Below, in pieces: positions 34,253-41,800 of a DNA stretch of 64,000 nt (its first letter is position 1; every line of letters starts with the position of its first letter). Both the position numbers and the translations under genes were made by a program. Under the pieces are notes generated by a model that saw only the letters and a program-made list of their open reading frames with translations, did no database searches and was not told the DNA's origin. Source of the DNA: Geminicoccaceae bacterium (lineage in GTDB: Bacteria > Pseudomonadota > Alphaproteobacteria > Geminicoccales > Geminicoccaceae). The stretch spans positions 1 through 64,000 of the forward strand of contig JAGRGG010000019.1 in NCBI GenBank assembly GCA_020445645.1, in the 5' to 3' direction.

Positions 34253-35361
34253 GCGACCAGCCCCCGGGCGCGCAGCTCGTCGGTAGCAGCGTCGACCCGG
34301 TCGACCGCGACCTCGCCCTCCAGCCAGTTTGCCAGCTCCTCCAGCCCCGCCTGGAAGTCCTCGCGCGGTTCCCAGCCCAAGACCTCGCGGGCGAGGCCGA
34401 CGTCGCCGAAGCAGTGGCGGATGTCGCCCGCCCGGTACTTGCCCGTGACCTCCGGCGCGAGGTCCGCCCGCCCCACGGCGGCGGCGAGGCGCCCCGCCAC
34501 CTCGTTGATCGTCCGGCTCTCGCCGCTGCCGATGTTGACCGCGAGCCCCGCCGCTTCCGACCGCGTCAGGGCCGCCAAGCAGGCCCGGGCCACGTCGTGG
34601 ACGTGGACGAAGTCGCGCCGCTGCAACCCGTCCTCGAAGACCATCGGCGCCCTGCCGTTGAGGAGCCGGGACGCGAAGATGGCGAGCACGCCCGTGTAGG
34701 GATTGGAAAGGGCCTGCCTCGTGCCGTAGACGTTGAAGAAGCGCAGCGCCGTCACCGGCACCCCGTAGGTCCGGCCCCAGATCAGCGCCATCCGCTCCTG
34801 CGCGTACTTGCCAAGGGCGTAGATCGAACTGAGGTCCGGCCGCTTGCCCTCGGGCGTCGGCACGGGCGAGAGGTCCTCGCCCCCTTCGCCCACGAGTTCC
34901 CATTCCCCCCGCCGCAGGCGTTCCGCCGACCGCTCGACCGGCGCCACGACCCGGCCGTCCCGATCCTTCGCCAACCCTTCGCCGTAGACGCTCATCGAGG
35001 ACGCGACGACGACGCGCTCCACCGGGCGCTCGGCCAGCGCCTCCAGGAGCACGGCCGTACCGACCTCGTTGACGGTGGTGTAGTCGACGATCCGGTACAT
35101 GCTCTGCCCGACGCCGACGGCGGCGGCGAGGTGGACGACGGCGTCGACACCCGTGAGCGCGCGGCTTACCGCGTCGACGTCGCGCACGTCGCCTTGGACC
35201 AGCTCGACCTCGGGCGCCAAGTAGGAAGGACGCCCGGCAACGCTGTGGACCTGCTCGGCCAGCGCGTCGAGCACCCGCACGTCGTGGCCCTCGGCCAGCA
35301 GGAGGTCCGCCACATGCGAGCCGATGAACCCGGCACCGCCCGTCAGGAGCACACGCCGCAT
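34249..35361 (-). CDS. NAD-dependent epimerase/dehydratase (SDR)
   Basis: 370 residues. It is the first gene of the glycan operon. The N-terminus MRRVLLTGGAGFIGSHVADLLLAEGHDVRVLD holds the NAD motif. The catalytic tyrosine and lysine are in SIYALGKYAQERM, and LRFFNVYGTRQALSNPYTGVLAIF is typical of UDP-glucose 4-epimerase/dTDP-glucose 4,6-dehydratase-like SDRs. It likely supplies a nucleotide sugar. The ATG at 35361 is the start just before the motif; a longer in-frame ATG upstream is not supported. The promoter must lie in 35362-35530, where the DUF892 gene upstream ends. Confidence 0.85.
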   Translation of the reverse strand: MRRVLLTGGAGFIGSHVADLLLAEGHDVRVLDALAEQVHSVAGRPSYLAPEVELVQGDVRDVDAVSRALTGVDAVVHLAAAVGVGQSMYRIVDYTTVNEVGTAVLLEALAERPVERVVVASSMSVYGEGLAKDRDGRVVAPVERSAERLRRGEWELVGEGGEDLSPVPTPEGKRPDLSSIYALGKYAQERMALIWGRTYGVPVTALRFFNVYGTRQALSNPYTGVLAIFASRLLNGRAPMVFEDGLQRRDFVHVHDVARACLAALTRSEAAGLAVNIGSGESRTINEVAGRLAAAVGRADLAPEVTGKYRAGDIRHCFGDVGLAREVLGWEPREDFQAGLEELANWLEGEVAVDRVDAATDELRARGLVA

Positions 35362-35530
35362 GGGCAAATTCCCGTTTCCCGTCGCCGTCGAGCGCGACCC
35401 TGTTGCTTGATTGTTCGGTGGCTTAAATCGTCGGAATCGAGCGTGCAACCTTCTTTGGCACCGCGCTTTCGTCCGGGTAAGGCGACGGCCGCCGCGGATG
35501 CGGCGGCCGTCGCGCGAAGTGGCGCCCGGT

Positions 35531-36007
35531 TCAGGCGGAAGGGTTGACGTTTTCCTCGGCGATCGTCGTGAAGGTCTCGTCGCCCTCGGCGGCGCGCGCG
35601 ACGCACTGCGCGAGGTCGGAATCGTCGCCCGTGCCGAGCTGCTTGGCGAGCGCCTTGCAGGTGCCGTAACCGGCGATGGCGTAGTGCGAGATGCGCTGCA
35701 TCGAAGCGATGATGACGGCGTCGCGCACCGGCCCTTCCTTCGCCTCGCCGGTGTCGTCCTTGGCCTCGTTCACGAGACCCTGCGTGCCCTTGCAGAACTC
35801 GCCCTTCGGGTCGGCGCCGTGCTTCTTGACGATGGCGGCGATGGCTTCGTTCTGCTGCCTGACGATCGACGTGGTCTTGTCGAGCGCCTTCTTCAGCCTG
35901 TCGTCGCTCGCCAGCTTCTGCATCTCCGGCACGAGCGCCAGCGTCTGCTCGTTGGAGCTGTAGATGTCACGCAACTGCTGGGTGTAGACGTCTTTCAGCG
36001 TATCCAT
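35531..36007 (-). CDS. DUF892 ferritin-like protein (YciE/YciF family)
   Basis: 158 residues of all-helical sequence. It starts MDTLKDVYTQQLRDIYSSNEQTLALVPEMQ, and has EFCKGTQGLVNEAKD and ISHYAIAGYGTCKALAKQLG, the pattern of the YciE/YciF stress family. Conserved Glu and His residues would form a ferritin-like di-iron site. These proteins are induced under osmotic or envelope stress in other bacteria. The start follows a strong AAGGAGGATCG site. It ends about 170 bases before the glycan operon. Confidence 0.88.
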   Translation of the reverse strand: MDTLKDVYTQQLRDIYSSNEQTLALVPEMQKLASDDRLKKALDKTTSIVRQQNEAIAAIVKKHGADPKGEFCKGTQGLVNEAKDDTGEAKEGPVRDAVIIASMQRISHYAIAGYGTCKALAKQLGTGDDSDLAQCVARAAEGDETFTTIAEENVNPSA

Positions 36008-36386
36008 GAGGCGATCCTCCTTGTCAAACCCACGTCGGGAAAAGTCCGAAAAGCAGGCAAGGTTCCAGCAAGGGATGTTTTCCTTACGAGGAAGAAAGGC
36101 TTTCCCCCTTCTCCGGGCTCCTGCCTGCCCTGCCGGAGAAACACGCACGACGGAGGGAGGACCACGCGTTGCCAAGCACGAAGGCAGGGCAAACCGTTGC
36201 AAGAATGGCCCCGTGCGTGGTGCGATCACCGGGGGCGATGCTCCCTTTCGGCATCGTGTGGATGCACCGTGATCGACGGGCGGCAGGAAGGCGCTCGGGA
36301 CGATGTCGACCCCCATCGTCCTGAGGCGCTCGATCTGCGCCGGGAGGTCGCCGGCGGGCGGGCCGTGTCGGCGGCAGGCATCGGGG
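36008..36386. other. Intergenic region with decayed coding-like sequence
   Basis: No intact gene. On the minus strand, bases about 36260-36360 read PAGDLPAQIERLRTMGVDIV and SAFLPPVDHG, a stretch that looks like former protein sequence, but it is not joined in frame to the LivK remnant next to it. The rest (36008-36250) shows no gene, RNA or clear promoter, and some of it must hold the DUF892 promoter. Confidence 0.5.
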
Positions 36387-36605
36387 GTCGACCTCGCCCT
36401 TCGGAATCAGTTGCGGGGCGACATCGGCGGCGCGGTTCGGGTTCGATTGGCTGTCCTCGACGACGATGGTGACGGAATGCATCTCGCCCGCGACCTCGAT
36501 GCCGTCGCCGATCGCGGCGTGAACGTTCTTCAGGATGCAGTCGTCCGAGGCGCCGAACGCGGCGATCGGCCCCGTCTGCAGGCCGACGAAGCCGATCTCG
36601 ACTTC
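36387..36605 (-). pseudogene. Remnant of LivK-type ABC substrate-binding protein gene
   Basis: A run of about 73 codons reads EIGFVGLQTGPIAAFGASDD, then ILKNVHAAIGDGIEVAGEMH, then VVEDSQSNPNRAADVAPQLI. These match the first domain of the branched-chain amino acid/aromatic substrate-binding proteins (Peripla_BP_6). The signal peptide and everything after about the first 75 mature residues are missing, and the reading frame runs on into unrelated Arg/Pro-rich sequence. It is downstream of the FAD monooxygenase and in the same direction, where an aromatic-acid ABC uptake gene would be expected. A broken gene rather than a small protein. Confidence 0.7.
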
Positions 36606-36646
36606 CCAGTCGGCCACGCGCGCCGAACGCCTCCAGACCGCCCGGC

Positions 36647-38281
36647 TCAAGCGGGGACGGCTTCCCCCGTGCCGCTTTCCCGCATGAACCCAAGGTCGCG
36701 CGTCTGCCGGTCCAGATCGGCCACCAGGGCATTCAGCGCCGCCGGATCCGCGGCGCCGCCGAACAGGTAGAGATCGGGCCGTACCAGCATTGCGCGGACG
36801 CCCTTGTCCCTCATGAACGGAAGGATCTGCTCCTGCGTGTCGGCGATGTCCCGATCCATCGCCTTGCGGCGGTCGGCGACGGTGACGGTCTGGACCTTGA
36901 GGTCGGCGAGGATCGTCCGCGCGTCCCGGCTCAGGTCGTCCAGCGTCAGCCCGTCGGTCAGGATCAGGTTCAGGCCCGGCGACACGACGCTGTCGAACCG
37001 CGCCGTTCGGCCGCGATGGCGCACCGTGCCGTGCGGGGACAACTCGCCGGCGGGCGCGACGACCTCGCCCGCGCCGTCACGGTGCAGGAACCCGTCGGTC
37101 AGTTTGGGAAAGGGCGCCGGCGGCGGGGCGTTCTCGCTCAGGAACATCGCGTCGCGCTCGGCCGCCTTTTGCTCGTCGGGGATGCAGATGATCGAGCCCA
37201 GGAAGATCGAGATGTCGATTACGTCGGAGACGTGCGGCAGGCGCTCGGGCTGATAGGTGTCGAGCAGGGCCGGGTCGGCGGTGCCCCTCATGACCCGGTC
37301 CAGCTTCCAGGCCATGTTCCAGGCGTCGCGCAGGCCCGCGCACATCCCCTGCCCCATGAACGGCGGCATCAGGTGCGCGGCGTCGCCGGCGAGCAGGATG
37401 CGCCCCTCGCGCCACTTGTCGGCCAGCAGCGAGCGGAAGGTGTAGAGCGCGTGCCGCACCAGCGTGCCCTGGTCGGGCTTGATCCAGTCGCCCAGCAGCT
37501 CCTGCACCTTCTCTTCCTTGACCATCTCCTCGCGGGTTTCGTGCGGCAGGCGCATGAACTCCCAGCGGCGCAGGACGCGGCCGTTCTCGGTTCCGCCCGG
37601 CACGATCGTCGTCGGCCGCTTCGGGTTGCAGTATTGCCCGCACTCGATCAGGCCGAGATCCTTGGCCGTCAGCCCCTCCTTCAGGATGAAGTCGACCACC
37701 AGCCAGTCGGCCTCGAATCCCTTGTCGCTGCGTTTGATGCCGAGGCTCTCGCGCACGATGCTGTTGGCGCCGTCAATGCCGATAAGGTAGCGGGCAGTGT
37801 AGTCCCGCTCTTCCCTGGTCTTGGTGTCGCGGATGCGGACCGTCACCATCTCGTCGGTCTGGCTGATCCCGACGCATTCCGTCTCGAGGTTGAGCGCGAT
37901 GTTGCCGCGCCGCATCACCTCGGCGTCGAGCGCGCGCTCGAAGCTGGGCTGATGGACGAAATTGACCTCGGGCTTGCCCGAAACCGATCCCGCCGTCCAG
38001 TCGATCGCCAGCAGCTCCTTCCATTCCGCGTTGAACCAGCGGTAGACCGGCGCCGGCTCCGTCACCCTGTCGACGATCGGCCCCAAGCCGGCGGCGTGCA
38101 GCACGCGGTAGATCTCATGGTCGATGCAGACCGCGCGCGGCAGCGGGTAGACCTCCGTCCACCGCTCGAAGACGCCGACGCTCCACCCCATCCGGTCGAG
38201 CAGCAGCGCCGACACCTTGCTGACCGGCCCGTAGCCGACCTGGATGACGTCGAAGTCGAATCCAGTGTCCGATGGCGACAT
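36647..38281 (-). CDS. FAD-dependent aromatic monooxygenase (MhpA-like)
   Basis: 544 residues of the PF01494 family, which hydroxylate phenolic rings with NAD(P)H and O2. The N-terminal FAD fold is VIQVGYGPVSKVSALLLDRMGW; the third Gly of GxGxxG is Ser. The second motif, GRILLAGDAAHLMPPFMGQG followed by MCAGLRDAWNMAWKLD, is intact, as is the DG motif IGIDGANSIVR. It resembles 3-(3-hydroxyphenyl)propionate hydroxylase. The ATG follows GGGGGAGCTTGGG. Its promoter carries the operator at 38352-38371. Probably one step before ring cleavage by the dioxygenase-like gene at 40524. Confidence 0.88.
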   Translation of the reverse strand: MSPSDTGFDFDVIQVGYGPVSKVSALLLDRMGWSVGVFERWTEVYPLPRAVCIDHEIYRVLHAAGLGPIVDRVTEPAPVYRWFNAEWKELLAIDWTAGSVSGKPEVNFVHQPSFERALDAEVMRRGNIALNLETECVGISQTDEMVTVRIRDTKTREERDYTARYLIGIDGANSIVRESLGIKRSDKGFEADWLVVDFILKEGLTAKDLGLIECGQYCNPKRPTTIVPGGTENGRVLRRWEFMRLPHETREEMVKEEKVQELLGDWIKPDQGTLVRHALYTFRSLLADKWREGRILLAGDAAHLMPPFMGQGMCAGLRDAWNMAWKLDRVMRGTADPALLDTYQPERLPHVSDVIDISIFLGSIICIPDEQKAAERDAMFLSENAPPPAPFPKLTDGFLHRDGAGEVVAPAGELSPHGTVRHRGRTARFDSVVSPGLNLILTDGLTLDDLSRDARTILADLKVQTVTVADRRKAMDRDIADTQEQILPFMRDKGVRAMLVRPDLYLFGGAADPAALNALVADLDRQTRDLGFMRESGTGEAVPA

Positions 38282-38351
38282 CCCAAGCTCCCCCCAGCGA
38301 CGGCCACGTGTCCTGGCCATGGCCGCCCACAAAGCACGGGATCGGCCCGGC

Positions 38352-38371
38352 GTCAACAAGAAATATATTTT
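38352..38371 (-). promoter_or_regulatory. Operator with -35 element of the FAD monooxygenase promoter
   Basis: On the minus strand this reads AAAATATATTTCTTGTTGAC: a palindromic AT core followed at once by the -35 hexamer TTGAC(G). It differs at only two of 20 positions from the element at 39551-39570 in front of the FAH gene. Probably the binding site of the GntR regulator encoded between them. Confidence 0.65.
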
Positions 38372-38440
38372 TCTGCTTTCCATTTATTTTATGGTAGGCA
38401 GGCCCCCGGAGGCGGAGACTTCCCTAAGGAGGCGTCGGCC

Positions 38441-38719
38441 TTGGCGAACCGCGAAACGATCCTGGAGGTGTCGGGCTTGGCCCTCTTCGTCGCCGCGGTG
38501 TTCCCGGGCTTGAGCCCCCTCGTCGTCATTCCCTTTGCCGTCGTCGGCACCGTCGTGTTCTTCGTCCCGCGCGAGCGGCTCGCCGACCGGGGTACCGTCC
38601 ACCTCGTGGTGCCGGGCCTGCCCGCCAGCGTGACGATGATGCCGGCACGGCGCGGCCTTTGGGGCACGCCGGCCGGGCGCCTCGCGTGGGCGGTCTTCCC
38701 GGTCGCCCGCAAGTCCTGA
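38441..38719 (+). CDS. Possible small membrane protein (TTG start)
   Basis: 92 residues from a TTG placed nine bases after AAGGAGG. A hydrophobic region spans about residues 9-42 (VSGLALFVAAVFPGLSPLVVIPFAVVGTVVFFV), probably two membrane helices, followed by a soluble or basic tail. It lies between two minus-strand genes and runs toward the GntR gene end (14-base gap). No family is recognised. The strong ribosome site and hydrophobic pattern favour a real gene, but there is no independent support. Confidence 0.45.
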   Translation: MANRETILEVSGLALFVAAVFPGLSPLVVIPFAVVGTVVFFVPRERLADRGTVHLVVPGLPASVTMMPARRGLWGTPAGRLAWAVFPVARKS

Positions 38720-38732
38720 CAAGGGCAGCCGG

Positions 38733-39506
38733 TCAGGCGTCGACCGCCGCCGCGCGCGGCGGCTTTCCCGCCCGCGCCCGCCCCCTCGCCTGGGGCATGG
38801 GCGCGGCCTTCCGCGGCGCGACGGCGGCCCCGGCCGGCTCGACCACCTTCGCCTCGATGAGGATCCGCATCGTCTTGAGCATGTGGTCCTTCGAGAGCCC
38901 CTTCGCGCGCGGGGCCTCCCGCGCCAGGACGGCGTCGGCGATCGCGCGGTGCTCGGCGTCCACGTCGCGGTGGTGCTGATCGAGGGGCACCGAGAGTTGG
39001 CGGTAGCGTTCGGACTGGGCGTAGAGGATCTCGCGCAGGCGAAGGAGCCACGGGCTGTCACAGGCGGCGACGAGCGCCGCGTGGAACCGGGCGTGCGCCT
39101 GCGTCCAGGCGTCGTTGATCCGTTCGGGGTCGGCCGCGTCCCGCAGCGGGATCCGGGAAAGCTCGTGGAGCGCCGAGACGATGCCGGCCTCCCACTTCAC
39201 GTCGCCCGCCCCGATCGCGCGGTCGAGGCAGCTTTCCTCGATGAGGGCGCGCGCCTGCGTCAGGTCCTGAAGCTCCGCCTCGCTGATCGGCGCGACGCGG
39301 AACCCCTTTTGCGGCTCGGCGGTGACGAGCCCCTCGGTGGCGAGGCGGGAAAGGGCTTCGCGCACCGCCCCAAGGCTGACGCCCAGGGCTTTGCAGAGGT
39401 CCGAGATGACCAGTTTTTCGCCGGGCCTGAACCGGCAGGAGATGATCGCCGAGCGCAGGTTGCGGTAGGCGCCAACCGTCAGGTTGCCGCTCGTTTCCTT
39501 GATCAT
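38733..39506 (-). CDS. GntR family transcriptional regulator (FadR/FCD type)
   Basis: 257 residues. The N-terminal winged helix-turn-helix spans about residues 10-75 (LRSAIISCRFRPGEKLVISDLCKALGVSLGAVREALSRLATEGLV). An all-helical FCD effector domain follows, to about 220, with conserved His/Asp metal-binding type residues in NDAWTQAHARFHAALVAACDSPWL. The C-terminal 35 residues are Ala/Pro/Arg-rich and probably disordered. It most likely senses an aromatic intermediate and controls the FAD monooxygenase and FAH-dioxygenase promoters that flank it. Confidence 0.9.
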   Translation of the reverse strand: MIKETSGNLTVGAYRNLRSAIISCRFRPGEKLVISDLCKALGVSLGAVREALSRLATEGLVTAEPQKGFRVAPISEAELQDLTQARALIEESCLDRAIGAGDVKWEAGIVSALHELSRIPLRDAADPERINDAWTQAHARFHAALVAACDSPWLLRLREILYAQSERYRQLSVPLDQHHRDVDAEHRAIADAVLAREAPRAKGLSKDHMLKTMRILIEAKVVEPAGAAVAPRKAAPMPQARGRARAGKPPRAAAVDA

Positions 39507-39550
39507 GGCTCGCTTCCCGCCAATTGGCCGTGCCGCCTAGGAACGGTCGT

Positions 39551-39571
39551 AAAATATATTTTCTGTTGACA
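39551..39571 (+). promoter_or_regulatory. Operator with -35 element of the FAH gene promoter
   Basis: AAAATATATTTTCTGTTGAC at 39551-39570 contains the perfect 12-bp palindrome aaaatatatttt and runs directly into the -35 hexamer TTGACA (39566-39571). A weak -10 (CTAGGA, 39589-39594) follows after 17 bases. It is between the GntR gene and the FAH gene. Only two of 20 positions differ from the site at 38352-38371. Confidence 0.7.
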
Positions 39572-39630
39572 CATGTATCGCTTCCAGCCTAGGAGGGCAA
39601 GAAGATTCGGGAGAAGGGGGTCAAGCGCCA

Positions 39631-40497
39631 ATGAAGTTCGTGTCCTTCGCGCTGCAGGGTAAGGCGGGGCTGGCGGTGGAGGCCGGCGACGGCTTTCGCG
39701 GCCGCATGGCCGGCGACGACGGCTATCCAGGCGATCTCGAAAGCCTCATTGCCAAGGGCGACGCGGCGCTCAAGGCGGCGGGGGGAGTCCTCGCCAAGGC
39801 CGACCGGGTCGACATGGAACGGGTCCAGTACCTGCCGCCGTTGCGCCATTCGGGCAAGCTGATCTGCGTCGGCCTGAACTATCACGACCACTCCAAGGAA
39901 AGCGGCTTCGAGACCCCGTCCTACCCCGCGATCTTCGGCCGGTTCAATTCGAGCCTCATCGGCCACGGGCAGCCGATCGTCCGCCCGCAGGTGTCGGTCC
40001 AGCTCGACTACGAGGGCGAACTCGCCGCCGTCATCGGCGTCGGCGGGCGCAACATAAGCGAGGATGAGGCGCTCGACCACGTCGCCGGCTACTCCATCTT
40101 CAACGACGGGTCGATCCGCGACTACCAGTTCAAGTCGCCGCAGTGGACGATGGGCAAGAACTTCGACGACACCGGCCCGTTTGGCCCCTGCTTCGTCACG
40201 GCGGACGCCCTGCCGCCCGGCTGCAAGGGCCTCCAGCTGGAGACCCGCCTCAACGGCCGGACGGTCCAGAGCGCCAACATCGACGACATGGTGTTCTCGG
40301 TGGCGCGGCTCGTCTCGATCCTGAGCGAGGCCCTGACGCTGGCGCCCGGCGACGTGATCGTCACGGGCACGCCGTCCGGCGTCGGCCTCGCCCGCAAGCC
40401 GCAGCTCTTCATGAAGGACGGCGACGTCTGCGAGGTCGAGATCGAGGGGCTCGGGATCCTGCGCAACCCGATCGTCGACGGATCGAAGGCCGCCTGA
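39631..40497 (+). CDS. Fumarylacetoacetate hydrolase family protein
   Basis: 288 residues. It cleaves or decarboxylates beta-keto acids such as fumarylpyruvate, acylpyruvate or 2-hydroxyhepta-2,4-dienedioate in aromatic catabolism. The FAH core is visible: KLICVGLNYHDHSKES, YEGELAAVIG (metal-binding Glu), FNDGSIRDYQFKSPQWTMGKNFDDTGPFGP and PGDVIVTGTPSGVGLARKP. The substrate cannot be fixed from sequence. It is the first gene after the GntR-type operator, followed 26 bases later by the dioxygenase-like gene. Confidence 0.92.
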   Translation: MKFVSFALQGKAGLAVEAGDGFRGRMAGDDGYPGDLESLIAKGDAALKAAGGVLAKADRVDMERVQYLPPLRHSGKLICVGLNYHDHSKESGFETPSYPAIFGRFNSSLIGHGQPIVRPQVSVQLDYEGELAAVIGVGGRNISEDEALDHVAGYSIFNDGSIRDYQFKSPQWTMGKNFDDTGPFGPCFVTADALPPGCKGLQLETRLNGRTVQSANIDDMVFSVARLVSILSEALTLAPGDVIVTGTPSGVGLARKPQLFMKDGDVCEVEIEGLGILRNPIVDGSKAA

Positions 40498-40523
40498 ACG
40501 CGCTTTTGAGGGAGGTAAAGACC

Positions 40524-41531
40524 ATGACCGCGATCACCGGCAAGATCGGCGTCACCAAGCGCCCCGGCGAGCTTGGCATCCACTCGATGGACACCTTCAA
40601 CATGGTGGTCCCCGACCTGAAGCAGGCGGAGGACTTCTACAAGCCCTTCGGCCTCGACGTGCGCGAGGAGGGCAACACCCTCGGGCTCTACACCTTCGGC
40701 TCGCCGCACCGCTGGGCGACCCTGGGCGAGGGTCCGGGGAAGAAGCTCAACTTCCTGTCCTTCGGCCTGTTCGAGGAAGACTTCGAGGCGATGAAGCGGC
40801 GGATCGAGGGGCAGGGCATCAGGCTCCTGAACCCGCCCAAGGGGTTCGATTCCAACGGCCTCTGGTTCTACGACCCGTTCGGCGTCCTGATCGAGGTGAA
40901 GGTGGCCGAGAAGACTTCGCCCAACGAGAAGATGGGCTTCACGACGGCCTCGGTCCCGGGCGGCAGGATGGGGTCGATGCAGCGCAGCAAGGCGCCCGCC
41001 GTGCGCCCGCGCCGCCTCGCCCACCTCCTGGTCTTCACCCCCGACGTGCCGAAGGCGATCGCGTTCTACGGCCGCGTCCTGGGGCTGCGCCTGAGCGACC
41101 GCTCGGGCGACGGCATCTGCTTCATGCACGGCATCCACGGCTCGGACCACCACCTGATCGCGTTCGCCAAGTCGAGCGCCCCCGGCCTGCACCACTGCTC
41201 CTGGGACGTAGGCGGGGTCAACGAGATCGGCGTCGGCGCGATGCAGATGGCCGACAAGGGGTTCACCAGGGGCTGGGGCGTGGGCCGGCACGTGCTGGGC
41301 TCGAACTACTTCCACTACGTCCGCGACCCCTGGGGCAGCTACAGCGAGTACTCGGCCGACATCGACTACATCCCCGTCGACCACGACTGGGACGCCGGCG
41401 ACTATCCGCCCGAGGACTCGATCTACCTCTGGGGTCCGGAGATGCCCAAGGACTTCGTCCACAACTACGAGGCCGCCGACTGGGCGACGGAGGAGCGGGT
41501 CTCCCCCGGCGCGGCGTCGGGCGCCGTCTGA
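40524..41531 (+). CDS. Two-domain VOC (vicinal oxygen chelate) extradiol dioxygenase-like protein
   Basis: 335 residues with two glyoxalase-fold modules (about 18-140 and 160-310). Candidate metal ligands of the active second module are His in RLAHLLVF (about 168), His in GSDHHLIAF (about 210) and Glu in YSEYSADIDY (about 280), the 2-His-1-Glu pattern of catechol 2,3-dioxygenase-like enzymes. It probably cleaves a catecholic or hydroxylated ring produced by the FAD monooxygenase. The ATG follows GGGAGG. It is cotranscribed with the FAH gene. Confidence 0.85.
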   Translation: MTAITGKIGVTKRPGELGIHSMDTFNMVVPDLKQAEDFYKPFGLDVREEGNTLGLYTFGSPHRWATLGEGPGKKLNFLSFGLFEEDFEAMKRRIEGQGIRLLNPPKGFDSNGLWFYDPFGVLIEVKVAEKTSPNEKMGFTTASVPGGRMGSMQRSKAPAVRPRRLAHLLVFTPDVPKAIAFYGRVLGLRLSDRSGDGICFMHGIHGSDHHLIAFAKSSAPGLHHCSWDVGGVNEIGVGAMQMADKGFTRGWGVGRHVLGSNYFHYVRDPWGSYSEYSADIDYIPVDHDWDAGDYPPEDSIYLWGPEMPKDFVHNYEAADWATEERVSPGAASGAV

Positions 41532-41753
41532 GCATCATGGGGCGGCGCGGGCGGGGTGAGGGTCCGCCTGCCACGACTGAATGGACTCCGTCCACGTCGA
41601 CTTGGCGGTCTGCGTTCGTCCGCCCTCTTGCCGGGGCGGCGGCAACGCTGCGAGGCGAAAACGGCCCAGGCAGGGGACGGCAGCGGGTGCGGCCCTGCAG
41701 GTTGCCGACGCGACTGCCCTTGCGGCAAGGCTTGCCCACGCCATCCGCGGCGT

Positions 41754-41779
41754 GGCCCCGCCCCAAAGGGGCAGGGTCC
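41754..41779 (-). terminator. Possible terminator hairpin after the dehydrogenase gene
   Basis: The imperfect inverted repeat ggccccgcccc/ggggcagggtcc flanks a three-base aaa loop. It is just past the 3' end (41801) of the minus-strand dehydrogenase gene. No T-run follows, so the call is weak. The rest of 41532-41800 shows no gene. Confidence 0.35.
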
Positions 41780-41800
41780 GTGCAAGCGGTTGCAGGATGA

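Noticed and set aside
32423-34699. Long plus-strand frame opposite the fused SDR gene
   Set aside because: No recognisable domain. It is a mirror frame of a gene with clear glycosidase-like and SDR motifs.
38384-39061. Minus-strand frames of about 220 codons opposite the small membrane gene and running through the GntR 3' half
   Set aside because: Low-complexity Arg/Pro-rich sequence. The GntR frame explains 38733-39506.
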